64,000 nucleotides of DNA from Nonomuraea maritima. Lineage in GTDB: Bacteria > Actinomycetota > Actinomycetes > Streptosporangiales > Streptosporangiaceae. Shown here piece by piece: positions 48,468 through 56,716 of the stretch; the first letter of the stretch is position 1, and each line of letters begins with the position of its first letter. Both the position numbers and the translations under genes were made by a program. The notes under the pieces are model-generated. The model was given only the letters and a program-made list of their open reading frames with translations. It was not told the origin of the DNA and did no database searches. Where the stretch lies: contig NZ_FNFB01000007.1 in NCBI RefSeq assembly GCF_900100395.1, forward strand, positions 62,001-126,000, in the 5' to 3' direction.

Positions 48468-49433
48468 TCACGAGGGCCCTTCCTCCGGGAAGTGGCAGGC
48501 GACGCGGTGGTCCGCGCCGGCCAGCCGCGGCTCCTCGGCGGCGCACCGCTCCCGCGCCTTCCAGCAGCGGGTACGGAACCGGCAGCCCGACGGCGGGTCG
48601 GCCGGGCTGGGCACGTCACCGGGGAGTGTGATCCGCCGCCGCGAACCGCGTTCCGACGGATGCGCGATCGGCACGGCCGAGATGAGCGCCCGGGTGTACG
48701 GATGGGCGGGCCGGGCGAAGACGTCGTCCCGCTCGCCCTCCTCCACGATCCGGCCCAGATACATGATCGCGACCCGGTCGCACAGGTGCCGCACCACCGA
48801 CAGGTCGTGCGAGATGAACAGGTACGCGACACCGAGCGTGCGCTGCAGGTGAGCCAGCTGGTTGACGACCTGCGCCTGGATCGAGACGTCCAGCGCCGAG
48901 ACGGGCTCGTCCAGCACCAGCACGCGCGGGTCGAGCGCCAGCGCCCTGGCGATGCCGACCCGCTGGCGCTGCCCGCCGGAGAACTCGTGCGGATAGCGGT
49001 TGGCGTGGCCGGGCGGCAGGCCCACGAGCTCCAGCAGCTCGCCCACCCGCTCCCGGCCGCCGTCGCGGTAGCGGCGGCGCGTGCGCAGCGGCTCGGCGAC
49101 GATCTCGTGGACGGTCATCCTCGGCGACAGCGACGAGTACGGGTCCTGGAAGACGATCTGGATCTCGCCGCGCAGCGGGCGCAGCTCGGCCTGCGACAGG
49201 CGGGCCAGGTCGCGCCCGCCGTACAGGATGCGGCCGGAGGTGGGGTCGGTGAGGCGGACGACGAGCCTGCCCGTGGTGCTCTTGCCGCAGCCCGACTCGC
49301 CGACCAGCCCGAGCGTGCGGCCGGGCCACAGCGCGAGGTCGACGCCGTCGACGGCACGCACCACCGCCCTCCCGCGCCCGCGCGCCGGATAGTGCTTGAC
49401 CAGGCCCTCGACGGCCAGCACGGGCTCGCTCAC
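48468..49433 (-). CDS. Oligopeptide/nickel-type ABC ATPase, DppF/OppF type
   Basis: 321 aa. GLVGESGCGKSTTGRLVVRL (Walker A), VFQDPYSSLSPRMTV (Q-loop), FSGGQRQRVGIARALALDPR (signature) and LVLDEPVSALDVSIQ (Walker B). The C-terminal oligopeptide-transporter extension has CRFRTRCWKARERC (Cys-rich [4Fe-4S]-like loop). Last gene of a five-gene importer operon; the start overlaps the DppD-type stop (ATGA). Confidence 0.9.
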   Translation of the reverse strand: MSEPVLAVEGLVKHYPARGRGRAVVRAVDGVDLALWPGRTLGLVGESGCGKSTTGRLVVRLTDPTSGRILYGGRDLARLSQAELRPLRGEIQIVFQDPYSSLSPRMTVHEIVAEPLRTRRRYRDGGRERVGELLELVGLPPGHANRYPHEFSGGQRQRVGIARALALDPRVLVLDEPVSALDVSIQAQVVNQLAHLQRTLGVAYLFISHDLSVVRHLCDRVAIMYLGRIVEEGERDDVFARPAHPYTRALISAVPIAHPSERGSRRRITLPGDVPSPADPPSGCRFRTRCWKARERCAAEEPRLAGADHRVACHFPEEGPS

Positions 49434-50410
49434 ACCGGCTCCTCGCGCAGATGGCAGGCGGACACGTGGCCCCCGGCCGCCGCGACCCGCTCGGGACGGC
49501 TCGTCCGGCAGACCGTACGTCCGGCGCCCAGCGCGCAGCGCGGCTCGAAGGCGCAGCCGGGCGGCGGCGCCAGCAGGTCGGGTGGGCTGCCCTGGATCGG
49601 CGTCAGATCACCCGGCGCGGTCGCCGGGGCTGGCCGGCCGGCCAGCAGGCCGCGCGTGTAGGGGTGGCGGGGCGTGGTGAACACCTGGTGGACGTCGCCG
49701 TGCTCGACGACGCGGCCCGCGTACATGACCGCGACCCGGTCGGCCAGCTCGGCGACCACGCCGAGGTCGTGCGTGATGAGCACCGCCGCCGCGCCGGTCT
49801 CCCGCCGAGCCGTGTCGAGCAGGCCGAGCACCTGGGCCTGGACGGTGACGTCCAGTGCGGTGGTCGGCTCGTCGGCGATGAGCAGGTCGGGACGGTTGGC
49901 CACGGCCATCGCGATCATCGCGCGCTGGAGCATGCCGCCGGAGTACTCGTGCGGGTGCCGTCCGTACCGGCGGGCGGGGTCGGCGACGCCGACGGAGGCC
50001 AGCAGCTCCAGCACGCGGGCCCGCACGGCCGCGCGGCCGAGGCGCGGCTGGTGCAGCCGGACGGCCTCGGCGATCTGGACGCCGACCGGCACGACCGGGT
50101 TGAGCGCCGTCATCGGGTCCTGGAAGATCATCGCGATGCGGCCGCCGCGGATCCGGCGCAGCCGGCGCGCGGGCAGCGTCAGCAGCTCCTCGCCGTCGAA
50201 GCGGACGCTGCCGCGTGTCACCCGCCCCGGCGGACGGACCAGGCCGAGCACCGACATCGCGGTGACGCTCTTGCCCGAGCCGGACTCGCCGACCACGCCG
50301 AGGATCTCGCCGCGTCCGACCCGCAGGCTGACTCCGTCGACGGCGCGCACCACGCCGTCGTCGGTGGGGAACTCGACGGCGAGGTCGTCGACGGCGAGCA
50401 GCGGCCTCAC
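49430..50410 (-). CDS. Oligopeptide/nickel-type ABC ATPase, DppD/OppD type
   Basis: 326 aa from GTG 50410. GVVGESGSGKSVTAMSVLGL (Walker A), IFQDPMTALNPV (Q-loop), YSGGMLQRAMIAMAVANRPD (signature), LIADEPTTALDVTVQ (Walker B) and LITHDL (switch His). C-terminal Cys loop CAFEPRCALGAGRTVC. Longer in-frame starts would run into the permease gene. GTGA overlap with the permease stop. Heterodimerises with the DppF-type ATPase. Confidence 0.9.
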   Translation of the reverse strand: MRPLLAVDDLAVEFPTDDGVVRAVDGVSLRVGRGEILGVVGESGSGKSVTAMSVLGLVRPPGRVTRGSVRFDGEELLTLPARRLRRIRGGRIAMIFQDPMTALNPVVPVGVQIAEAVRLHQPRLGRAAVRARVLELLASVGVADPARRYGRHPHEYSGGMLQRAMIAMAVANRPDLLIADEPTTALDVTVQAQVLGLLDTARRETGAAAVLITHDLGVVAELADRVAVMYAGRVVEHGDVHQVFTTPRHPYTRGLLAGRPAPATAPGDLTPIQGSPPDLLAPPPGCAFEPRCALGAGRTVCRTSRPERVAAAGGHVSACHLREEPV

Positions 50411-51282
50411 GAGCGGGCTCCCTTCGGGTCGACGGCGTCGCGCAGGCCGTCGCCGACGAAGTTGACGGCCAGGACGGTCAGCGCGATGGCGAGGCCGGGC
50501 GGCAGCCACAGCCACGGCATCGTCTGGATGAGGGTGAGGTTCTGCGCGTCGGTCAGCATGTTGCCCCAGCTCGCCTGCGGCGGCTGCACGCCCAGCCCGA
50601 GGAAGGACAGCACCGCCTCCAGCAGGATCAGCTGCGCCACCAGCAGTGTGCCGACCACCGCCACCTGCGGCAGGACGGCGGGCAGCACGTGCCGGCCGAT
50701 CACCGTGGGCCTGCCCGCGCCGAACGCGCGCGCCGCCTGGACGTACTCCCGCTCGCGCAGCGACAACGTCAGCCCGCGCACCACACGGCAGGCGGTCGGC
50801 CAGTTGCCCGCGGCGAAGACGAGCACGAGCATCGCGGTGCTCGGCCCGAACACGCCCGCCAGGACCACGACGACGACCAGCGACGGGAACGACAGCACCA
50901 CGTCGGCCGCGCGCATGACGACGGCGTCGACCGGCCCGCCGAACATCCCGGCCAGCGCGCCGAGCAGCGTGCCGAGGGCGACCGCCGCCAGCGCCGACAG
51001 CAGGCCCACCAGCAGGGAGACGCGGCCCGCGTGCACGAGCCGGGCGAACACGTCACGTCCGGAGGAGTCGGTGCCGAGCAGGTGCGCGGCCGAGGGCGGC
51101 TCGCGGAAGGCCGCCAGATCGACCGCGTTCGGGTCGTGCCCGGCCACCAGCGGCGCGGCCAGCGCCAGCAGGCCGACGCAGGCGAGGAACACCGCTCCGG
51201 CGCGCGCCATCCGGTTGCGCAGGAAGCGCCGCGCGGCCGGCGCGGCCGGCGAGCGCGGGACGGCGGGACGGACGGCCGTCAC
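50407..51282 (-). CDS. Peptide/nickel ABC permease, DppC type
   Basis: 291 aa from GTG 51282. N-terminal helix (VFLACVGLLALAAPLVAGHD) then HLLGTDSSGRDVFARLVHAG, the DppC hallmark (LGTD--GRD-------GAR). EAA loop EREYVQAARAFGAGRPTVIG. Six helices. Coupled on both sides by 4-bp overlaps. Confidence 0.9.
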   Translation of the reverse strand: MTAVRPAVPRSPAAPAARRFLRNRMARAGAVFLACVGLLALAAPLVAGHDPNAVDLAAFREPPSAAHLLGTDSSGRDVFARLVHAGRVSLLVGLLSALAAVALGTLLGALAGMFGGPVDAVVMRAADVVLSFPSLVVVVVLAGVFGPSTAMLVLVFAAGNWPTACRVVRGLTLSLREREYVQAARAFGAGRPTVIGRHVLPAVLPQVAVVGTLLVAQLILLEAVLSFLGLGVQPPQASWGNMLTDAQNLTLIQTMPWLWLPPGLAIALTVLAVNFVGDGLRDAVDPKGARS

Positions 51283-52238
51283 GACAGACTGATCCTCGGG
51301 TCGGCCGCCGCGTAGAGCAGGTCGGCGGCGAGGTTGCAGACCAGGACGAGCAGCGCCACGAACATCGCGAACCCGATCACCACCGGGTAGTCGAGCATGC
51401 CGACCGAACTGACGGCGAGCTGCCCCATGCCCGGCCACGAGAAGACCTGCTCCAGGGCGACCGCACCGGCCAGCAGCTGCGGGACGGAGATCATCACGAC
51501 GGTGACGAGCGGGACGAGCGCGTTGCGCAGCGCGTGCCGCACCAGCACCCGGGCCGGGCCGGCGCCCTTGGCCTCGGCCGTGCGCACGTAGTCGGCGCCG
51601 AGCTCGGCCAGCAGCCCGGCGCGCACGTACCGGGTGAAAGGCCCCGCGATGGACAGCCCGAGGACGGCCGCGGGCAGCACCAGGTGGGCCGACACGTCGG
51701 CGGCGCCACCGCCGCCCGGCGTGGACATGCCGGAGGACGGCGTCCAGCCGAGCTTGAGCGAGAACAGGTAGATCGTGGCGATGCCCAGGAAGAAGCTGGG
51801 CACCGAGACCGTGCCGAGGCTCGCGACGGTGGTGGCGTAGTCGATCGCGGTGTTGCGCCGGGTCGCGGCCACCGTGCCCGCCGCCACGGCGAGGACGAGG
51901 CCGATCGCCAGGGCCGTGCCCATCAGCAGGACGGTCGGCCCCATCCGCTCGCCGAGCACCTCGGCCACCGGGCGGCGGCTGACGAACGAGTAGCCGAGGT
52001 CGCCGCCCAGCGCGTCGCGCAGCCAGATGCCGTACGTGACCGGCAACGGCTGGTCGAGGCCGAGTTCGGCGCGCTTGGCGGCGAGGAAAGCCGGGCCGCC
52101 GGCGGCCAGCTGCTCGGGGTCGACCATCATCAGGACCGGGTCGCCCGGCGCGGCGCGCACCAGGAGGAACACGCCGACGCTGATGAGCAGGAAGACGGCA
52201 GCACCGGTCAGCAGCCGGCGCAGGAGGTAGGAGAGCAT
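51279..52238 (-). CDS. Peptide/nickel ABC permease, DppB type
   Basis: 319 aa from ATG 52238. YLLRRLLTGAAVFLLISVGV and RAAPGDPVLMM are the DppB N-terminal pattern; LRDALGGDLGYSFVSRRPV follows. EAA loop LGADYVRTAEAKGAGPARVL. Six helices. The ATG shares one base with the stop of the binding-protein gene (TGATG). Confidence 0.9.
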   Translation of the reverse strand: MLSYLLRRLLTGAAVFLLISVGVFLLVRAAPGDPVLMMVDPEQLAAGGPAFLAAKRAELGLDQPLPVTYGIWLRDALGGDLGYSFVSRRPVAEVLGERMGPTVLLMGTALAIGLVLAVAAGTVAATRRNTAIDYATTVASLGTVSVPSFFLGIATIYLFSLKLGWTPSSGMSTPGGGGAADVSAHLVLPAAVLGLSIAGPFTRYVRAGLLAELGADYVRTAEAKGAGPARVLVRHALRNALVPLVTVVMISVPQLLAGAVALEQVFSWPGMGQLAVSSVGMLDYPVVIGFAMFVALLVLVCNLAADLLYAAADPRISLS

Positions 52239-53788
52239 CAGCCGGCCAGGGTCCACTCGTCGGCGTTCCAGAAGCCGGCCGTGAAGTCGCCGCCGCCTCG
52301 GAAGCCGCGCAGCCGCGCGCTGGTGGCCCACAGGGTGTCGGGGTTGTACAGCCACAGGTACGGGACCTGGGCGTTGTCCTTGCGGGCCGCCTCCCGGTAG
52401 AGCTCGGCGCGCCGGTCGTGGTCGGTGAGGGCGTCGGCGCGGGTGGTGAGGGCATCGAGCGACGTATCGCAGAAATTGCTGATATTGCCCCCGACGGGGT
52501 AAAAATCGGTGCAACCGAGGATCATCGCGCTGGCCGAGGGGTCCACGGCGTAGCCCCCGCCCCCGAACAGCGCCAGGTCGAACGTCCGCTTCTGGTACGA
52601 CTCCAGCAGCTCGGCCGCCTGCACCTGGCGGAGCTCGACCGCCATGCCCGCGGCGCTCAGCGCGCCCTGCACCACCGTGGCCGTCGTGTCGCGGTCGCGC
52701 TGGCCGGGGATCCACGACAGCGTCACCTTCTCGCCGGCCCGCCAGCCCGCCTCGGCCAGCAGCGCGCGGGCCCTGGCCGGGTCGTGGGCGTACTCCTCCA
52801 GAGTGCCGGGCAGCGCCCACGGGGTGACGAAAGAGGAGTTCTGCACCCGGCCCCGGCCCGCCAGGAGCTTGGCGACGAGCGCCTCGCGGTCGATCGCGTG
52901 CAGCATGGCCCGACGTACCCGCGGGTCGGCGAAGCGGCGGTCGCTCAGGTCGACCGCGATCCTGATGAAGCCGGGGCTCGGCCTCGCCGACACGGTGACG
53001 CCCTCGAACTGCTCCACCACCGGCAGGTCGGTGGGGGAGATCTGGACGAGGTCCATCTCGCCGGTGCCGAGCTGCGCGGTCGCCGCGTCGGAGCCGACGG
53101 GCCGCAGGAAGATCCTGGGGATCGCGACGGGCTTGCGGTAGTGCGGGTTGGCGGCCAGCTCGACGTACTGGTCGGTCTTGTGCCGTACGAAGACGTACGG
53201 GCCCATGCCGACCGTCGGGGCGGAGAAGAAGGCGTGGCCCGCGATCTCGTGCACCGGCACTCGCCCGAGCACGTGCTCGGGCAGGATGAACGCGAACGGG
53301 CCGGCGAGCAGGCTGAGGAAGCCGACGTTCGGCCTGGCCGGTCTGATGACGAACGTGGTGTCGTCGGGCGCCTCGAAGGCGGCGCCGGCCAGTTTGCCGG
53401 CCATCGCGCTGCCGCTCCTCGGGTCGGCCAGCAGCCGGTAGGTGAACAGGACGTCGCCGCTGCCGAACGGCGTGCCGTCGCTCCACCTCAGGCCGGGGCG
53501 CAGGTGGAAGGTGATCCGGTCGGCCGCGACCTCCCAGCGTTCGGCCAGGCGCGGCACGTAGGCGTAGGTGTCGTCGACGGTCAGCAGGTTGTCGAAGATC
53601 AACGTCATGACCTGCTGGTCGGGGCCGCTCGGCGGATCGAGCGGGGAGAAGCGCTTCGGCTTCTGGTACAGGTGGATGTGCATCGCGTGCTGTGGCGACC
53701 CCTGGGCCGGGATGGCGTTCGGGTCGGAGCAGGCCGCGACGAGCATGAGGACGGCCACGACGGGCGCGCCTGCCGGCCGGTACGGCAT
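52238..53788 (-). CDS. Family 5 substrate-binding lipoprotein (peptide/nickel type)
   Basis: 516 aa. Lipoprotein signal with lipobox LVAAC (Cys about 20). SBP_bac_5 features: LAERWEVAADRITFHLRPGL, RWSDGTPFGSGDVLFTYRLL, DRRFADPRVRRAMLHAIDRE and a C-terminal FRGGGDFTAGFWNADEWTLA. Ligand could be a peptide, a glycan or a metal chelate. First gene of the operon; a GGTGAGG lies 4-5 nt before the ATG. Confidence 0.9.
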   Translation of the reverse strand: MPYRPAGAPVVAVLMLVAACSDPNAIPAQGSPQHAMHIHLYQKPKRFSPLDPPSGPDQQVMTLIFDNLLTVDDTYAYVPRLAERWEVAADRITFHLRPGLRWSDGTPFGSGDVLFTYRLLADPRSGSAMAGKLAGAAFEAPDDTTFVIRPARPNVGFLSLLAGPFAFILPEHVLGRVPVHEIAGHAFFSAPTVGMGPYVFVRHKTDQYVELAANPHYRKPVAIPRIFLRPVGSDAATAQLGTGEMDLVQISPTDLPVVEQFEGVTVSARPSPGFIRIAVDLSDRRFADPRVRRAMLHAIDREALVAKLLAGRGRVQNSSFVTPWALPGTLEEYAHDPARARALLAEAGWRAGEKVTLSWIPGQRDRDTTATVVQGALSAAGMAVELRQVQAAELLESYQKRTFDLALFGGGGYAVDPSASAMILGCTDFYPVGGNISNFCDTSLDALTTRADALTDHDRRAELYREAARKDNAQVPYLWLYNPDTLWATSARLRGFRGGGDFTAGFWNADEWTLAG

Positions 53789-53827
53789 GGGCCCTCACCA
53801 CCTGTGACTACGGAACGCTGCTGACTG

Positions 53828-53840
53828 CTACGCAGCGTAG
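53828..53840. promoter_or_regulatory. Palindrome CTACGCAGCGTAG upstream of the importer operon
   Basis: 6-bp arms CTACGC and GCGTAG around one A, 40 bp upstream of the binding-protein start. A small-regulator site or part of the promoter. Confidence 0.4.
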
Positions 53841-53930
53841 TGATCGCCGGTGGGGCGGGCGAGTGGCGGCGAGGTGACACCAGGCTGCCTGCCCGTTCCG
53901 GCGTGAGCGCGCCGGAACGGGCGACCTGGC

Positions 53931-54263
53931 TCAGCCGGGGCAGCCGACCTCGATGCCGCCGGTGCACTCCTGCCCGGTGAGCGGGCTCTCACCGACGTAG
54001 CCGCGGTCGGGGTTGCGCCGGCCTTCCTCGCCACGGTGGCGCCGGCCTTCCTCGCCACGGTGGCGCCGGCCTTCTTCGCCACGGTGGCGCCGGGCGGCGC
54101 ATTCCTCGGAGTGCCTGCCGCGCTCGCACGGAGGCGCGTAACCGGTTGCGGTGGTGGCGGCCTGCTGGGCCGCGAAGGTGGGGGCGATCGATGTCACCGC
54201 GGGAGCGGCGATCAGCGAGGCCGTCAGCGCGCACGTAGCCAGAGCGGTGGATACCTTGATCAT
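53931..54263 (-). CDS. Secreted protein with tandem RRHRGEEG repeats
   Basis: 110 aa. Sec signal peptide (ATCALTASLIAAPAVTSIAP, cut after TFA near 31). The mature chain has ARRHRGEEGRRHRGEEG and one more unit (8-residue repeats, alternating Arg/His and Glu), then NPDRGYVGESPLTGQECTGG and a Cys-containing end (four Cys in all). AGGTGA lies 6 nt before the ATG. The repeat is encoded by 24-bp tandem DNA repeats. Function unknown; a surface-exposed polyampholyte is inferred. Confidence 0.75.
   Translation of the reverse strand: MIKVSTALATCALTASLIAAPAVTSIAPTFAAQQAATTATGYAPPCERGRHSEECAARRHRGEEGRRHRGEEGRRHRGEEGRRNPDRGYVGESPLTGQECTGGIEVGCPG
54015..54086. repeat. 24-bp tandem repeat, three units
   Basis: Units at 54015, 54039 and 54063 (GCGCCGGCCTTCCTCGCCAC plus GGTG), the third with one C-to-T change. 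They lie in frame inside the secreted-protein gene and begin a degenerate fourth unit at 54087. Confidence 0.95.
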
Positions 54264-54455
54264 GAGCTATCACCTGGTGCCCGGTCGTGTGATGGAAACG
54301 CCGATGCGGCCGCGTCAGGCGTTCCTTCAACGTAGATGCGGGGGGCGGAAGTAGTCCGTCCGGCGGGTGCAAAGCGTCACCCAGGAATAGATTTGCGGCG
54401 CTATGTCTTGCCAGGTCCCTTTGAAAACTCGGCAATGTCCTTTCGGAGAGTGACC

Positions 54456-55130
54456 ATGCCCTCACGCACCCATCTGTACGACCTGCTGGTCTCGACGATC
54501 TTCACCGAGGGACTCGACGAGATGGACCTGTGAGCGCTGGGCTTCAGCGCCACCTGGATCAAGGGCGCGGACCTCGACGCCCTTCACCTCGACGCCGCCA
54601 CCCGGACCCCGTGCCACCTGCGCGAGATCCTCGACCGCGCCATCGACGACGGGTCGTCCTGGGTGGCGGAGGTCAACGGCTGGGTGGGCGTCGTGCCGGG
54701 GCATGGCTCCGATGAAAGCCTGCGCTCGATCTCCGAAGGCGGCCGCGAGGTCCTCGGCCTGCGCATGGACATCAGCGGCCGCGAGCACTTCACGTACGCC
54801 CGAGACGGCCGCGTGCTCGTCGCCTTCGAGCCGCACCAGCCGGACGAGCGCTCCGGCGACGACCCGCACGTGCTCGACCACCTGATGCACGGACTTCGCT
54901 TCGAGCTGAGCATCGACGACCCCGGCGATCTCGTGGAGGCGCCCGAGAGCATCAGTTCGACGCTGGCGCTGATCGGCCGCGTCACGGGCACCGACATGGC
55001 CGCCGACTGGTTCCTGGCCCGGCATTCCAGCTTCCGTGGCCGGTCGTGCGCTGGTCAAGTAGCGGTCGGCGTCGGCGGTTCGGAGCCGATCTTCACGTGG
55101 AGCTTCTGTCGGGCCGGGGGACGACCATGA
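54456..55130 (+). pseudogene. DUF6461-like gene interrupted by one in-frame TGA
   Basis: From ATG 54456 the frame reads LYDLLVSTIFTEGLDEMDL, TGA (54531-54533), then ALGFSATWIKGADLDALHLD, SSWVAEVNGWVGVVPGH, HFTYARDGRVLVAFEPHQPD and continues open to 55130. The part after the stop fits DUF6461 (start of a -G-S-TWIKG strand, W-VE-NGW, -S-n-n--FE). No frameshift is required, so a single nonsense change inactivated it. The last 38 bp overlap the uspA-type gene on the other strand. Confidence 0.65.
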
Positions 55131-55956
55131 CGGGGCGGTGGGTGTGGTGCAGGGTGGCCATCGCGACGCTGCCGGTGAGGATCTCCCGGGACGCCGAGCG
55201 CCCGCGTGATCCGACGACCACCGCGGCCGCGCCACGGGTACGGGCGCACACGCGGAGTTCGTCGGCCACGGCCCGTCCGTGCATGACGCGCCTGCCGGCG
55301 ACGGTCACCCGCTCGACGGTGAGGCCCTCGGCCGGCGGCGGGCTGTCCTCAGGCGACGCGCCGTCCACGGACACGACGATCAGCTCCCGTCCCGCGAACA
55401 GCCGCGCCGCGGCCCTGAGGGCCTCCTCGGCGCCGGCCGAGCCGTCCCAGCCGACGATCACCGGCCCGCCGGCCAGCGGCGCCTGCTCGGTCGTCAGCAG
55501 AGGATGCGGCACGACGAGGACCGGGCGGGGCGTGTAATGGACGACCGTGTCCGAGACGCTTCCCAGGATCGCCTGGGTGCCGCCCAGTCCGCGGGAGCCG
55601 ACCAGCACGACGTCGGCGTCCACTTCCTGGGCGAGTTGCGCGAAGTACAGCCCTTCGCCGCCGTAGGTGCGGCGCACCAGCGGCTCGGCGTCCCATCCGG
55701 CGGTGCGCGCCAGCCTGGCGCCTCTGTCGGCGAGCCGGTGGGCCTCGGCCTCCCCCTCGCGTTCGATCGCCTCGATGAAGCCGGAGATGTCGGCGCGGCC
55801 CGTCCACAGCCGGCGGCGCAGGCTCTCGCTGGCGAACGGCGGGGTCCACAGGTGGGTGATCCACACGTGGGCCCGCGGGAACAGCGCCGCACCGGCGTCG
55901 ATCGCCGCGGCGGCCGCGGGGGAACCGTCATAGCCCACGATCACGTCCATCGCCAT
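55093..55956 (-). CDS. Double-domain universal stress protein (UspA)
   Basis: 287 aa from ATG 55956 (GGGAGG 6 nt upstream). Two Usp domains: MDVIVGYDGSPAAAAAIDAG with VLVGSRGLGGTQAILGSVSD, and PVIVGWDGSAGAEEALRAAA with VVVGSRGRSASREILTGSVA. Both have the G-x2-G-x9-G-S/T ATP-binding pattern (diverged in the second). Found in actinobacterial dormancy and hypoxia responses. Monocistronic by spacing. Confidence 0.9.
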   Translation of the reverse strand: MAMDVIVGYDGSPAAAAAIDAGAALFPRAHVWITHLWTPPFASESLRRRLWTGRADISGFIEAIEREGEAEAHRLADRGARLARTAGWDAEPLVRRTYGGEGLYFAQLAQEVDADVVLVGSRGLGGTQAILGSVSDTVVHYTPRPVLVVPHPLLTTEQAPLAGGPVIVGWDGSAGAEEALRAAARLFAGRELIVVSVDGASPEDSPPPAEGLTVERVTVAGRRVMHGRAVADELRVCARTRGAAAVVVGSRGRSASREILTGSVAMATLHHTHRPVMVVPRPDRSST

Positions 55957-56086
55957 CCTGAACCTCCCACCGATGCCGGCACCGTCGAACCGGGTGTGCC
56001 CGCGGCGGAGCGACCGCCACCCGCTCCGCGGAGGGCTTGACCTGCGCACATGAAGGCGTAGGCCAAGCCTCTGCCTGCCGTTGGCG

Positions 56087-56716
56087 TCAGCGGGGGAGGA
56101 GGCCCTGGGCGAGGGCGGTGGTGACGGCGGCGGTGCGGTCGGACACGCCGAGCTTGCCGAAGATCCGCAGCATGTGCGTCTTGACGGTGGTCTCGCTGAT
56201 GAACAGCCGTCTGCCGATCTCGGCGTTGGTGAGACCCTCGGCCACCAGCGACAGCACCTCGGCCTCCCGCGGCGACAGCGCCACCGTGGACGGCGCCCGC
56301 ATCCGGCTGACGAGCCTGGAGGCCACCGACGGCGACAGCACGGTCTCGCCGCGCGCCGCCGCCGCGATGGCGGCCACCAGGTCCGCACGGGAGGTGTCCT
56401 TGAGCAGGTAGCCGGCCGCCCCCGCCTCGACCGCCCGGACGATGTCCTGGTCGTTCTCGTACGTGGTGAGCACCACGATGCGGGTCTCAGGACGGTCCGC
56501 CAGGATGCGCGCCGTCGCGCTCACCCCGTCGCCGCCGCGCATCCGCAGGTCCATGAGGACGACGTCAGGCCGCAGCTCGGCCGCGCGCACCACCGCCTCG
56601 TCGCCGGATCCGGCCTCGCCGGCCACCTCCAGCCCCGCCTCGGACTCCAGCATGCCCAGCAGCCCCTCACGGACCACCGGGTGGTCGTCGACGATCATCA
56701 CGCGGATGGCGCTCAT
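56087..56716 (-). CDS. NarL/LuxR-family response regulator
   Basis: 209 aa. Receiver with acidic pocket MIVDDHPVV and phospho-acceptor Asp56 in VVLMDLRMRGG; Lys in LLKDTS. C-terminal LuxR HTH (LSPREAEVLSLVAEGLTNAE, ISETTVKTHMLRIFGKLGVS). It abuts the kinase stop exactly, with no gap, so the two are one unit. Probably drives the ABC-2 exporter of the same operon. Confidence 0.93.
   Translation of the reverse strand: MSAIRVMIVDDHPVVREGLLGMLESEAGLEVAGEAGSGDEAVVRAAELRPDVVLMDLRMRGGDGVSATARILADRPETRIVVLTTYENDQDIVRAVEAGAAGYLLKDTSRADLVAAIAAAARGETVLSPSVASRLVSRMRAPSTVALSPREAEVLSLVAEGLTNAEIGRRLFISETTVKTHMLRIFGKLGVSDRTAAVTTALAQGLLPR

Noticed and set aside
54015..54086. Tandem 24-bp repeats as a possible CRISPR array
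   Set aside because: The units abut with no spacers, are in frame, and encode a regular peptide repeat. No cas genes are near.
54531..54533. TGA read as selenocysteine or by programmed readthrough
   Set aside because: No SECIS-like hairpin follows directly, no selenoprotein family is involved, and the position looks like a lost sense codon. A nonsense mutation is simpler.
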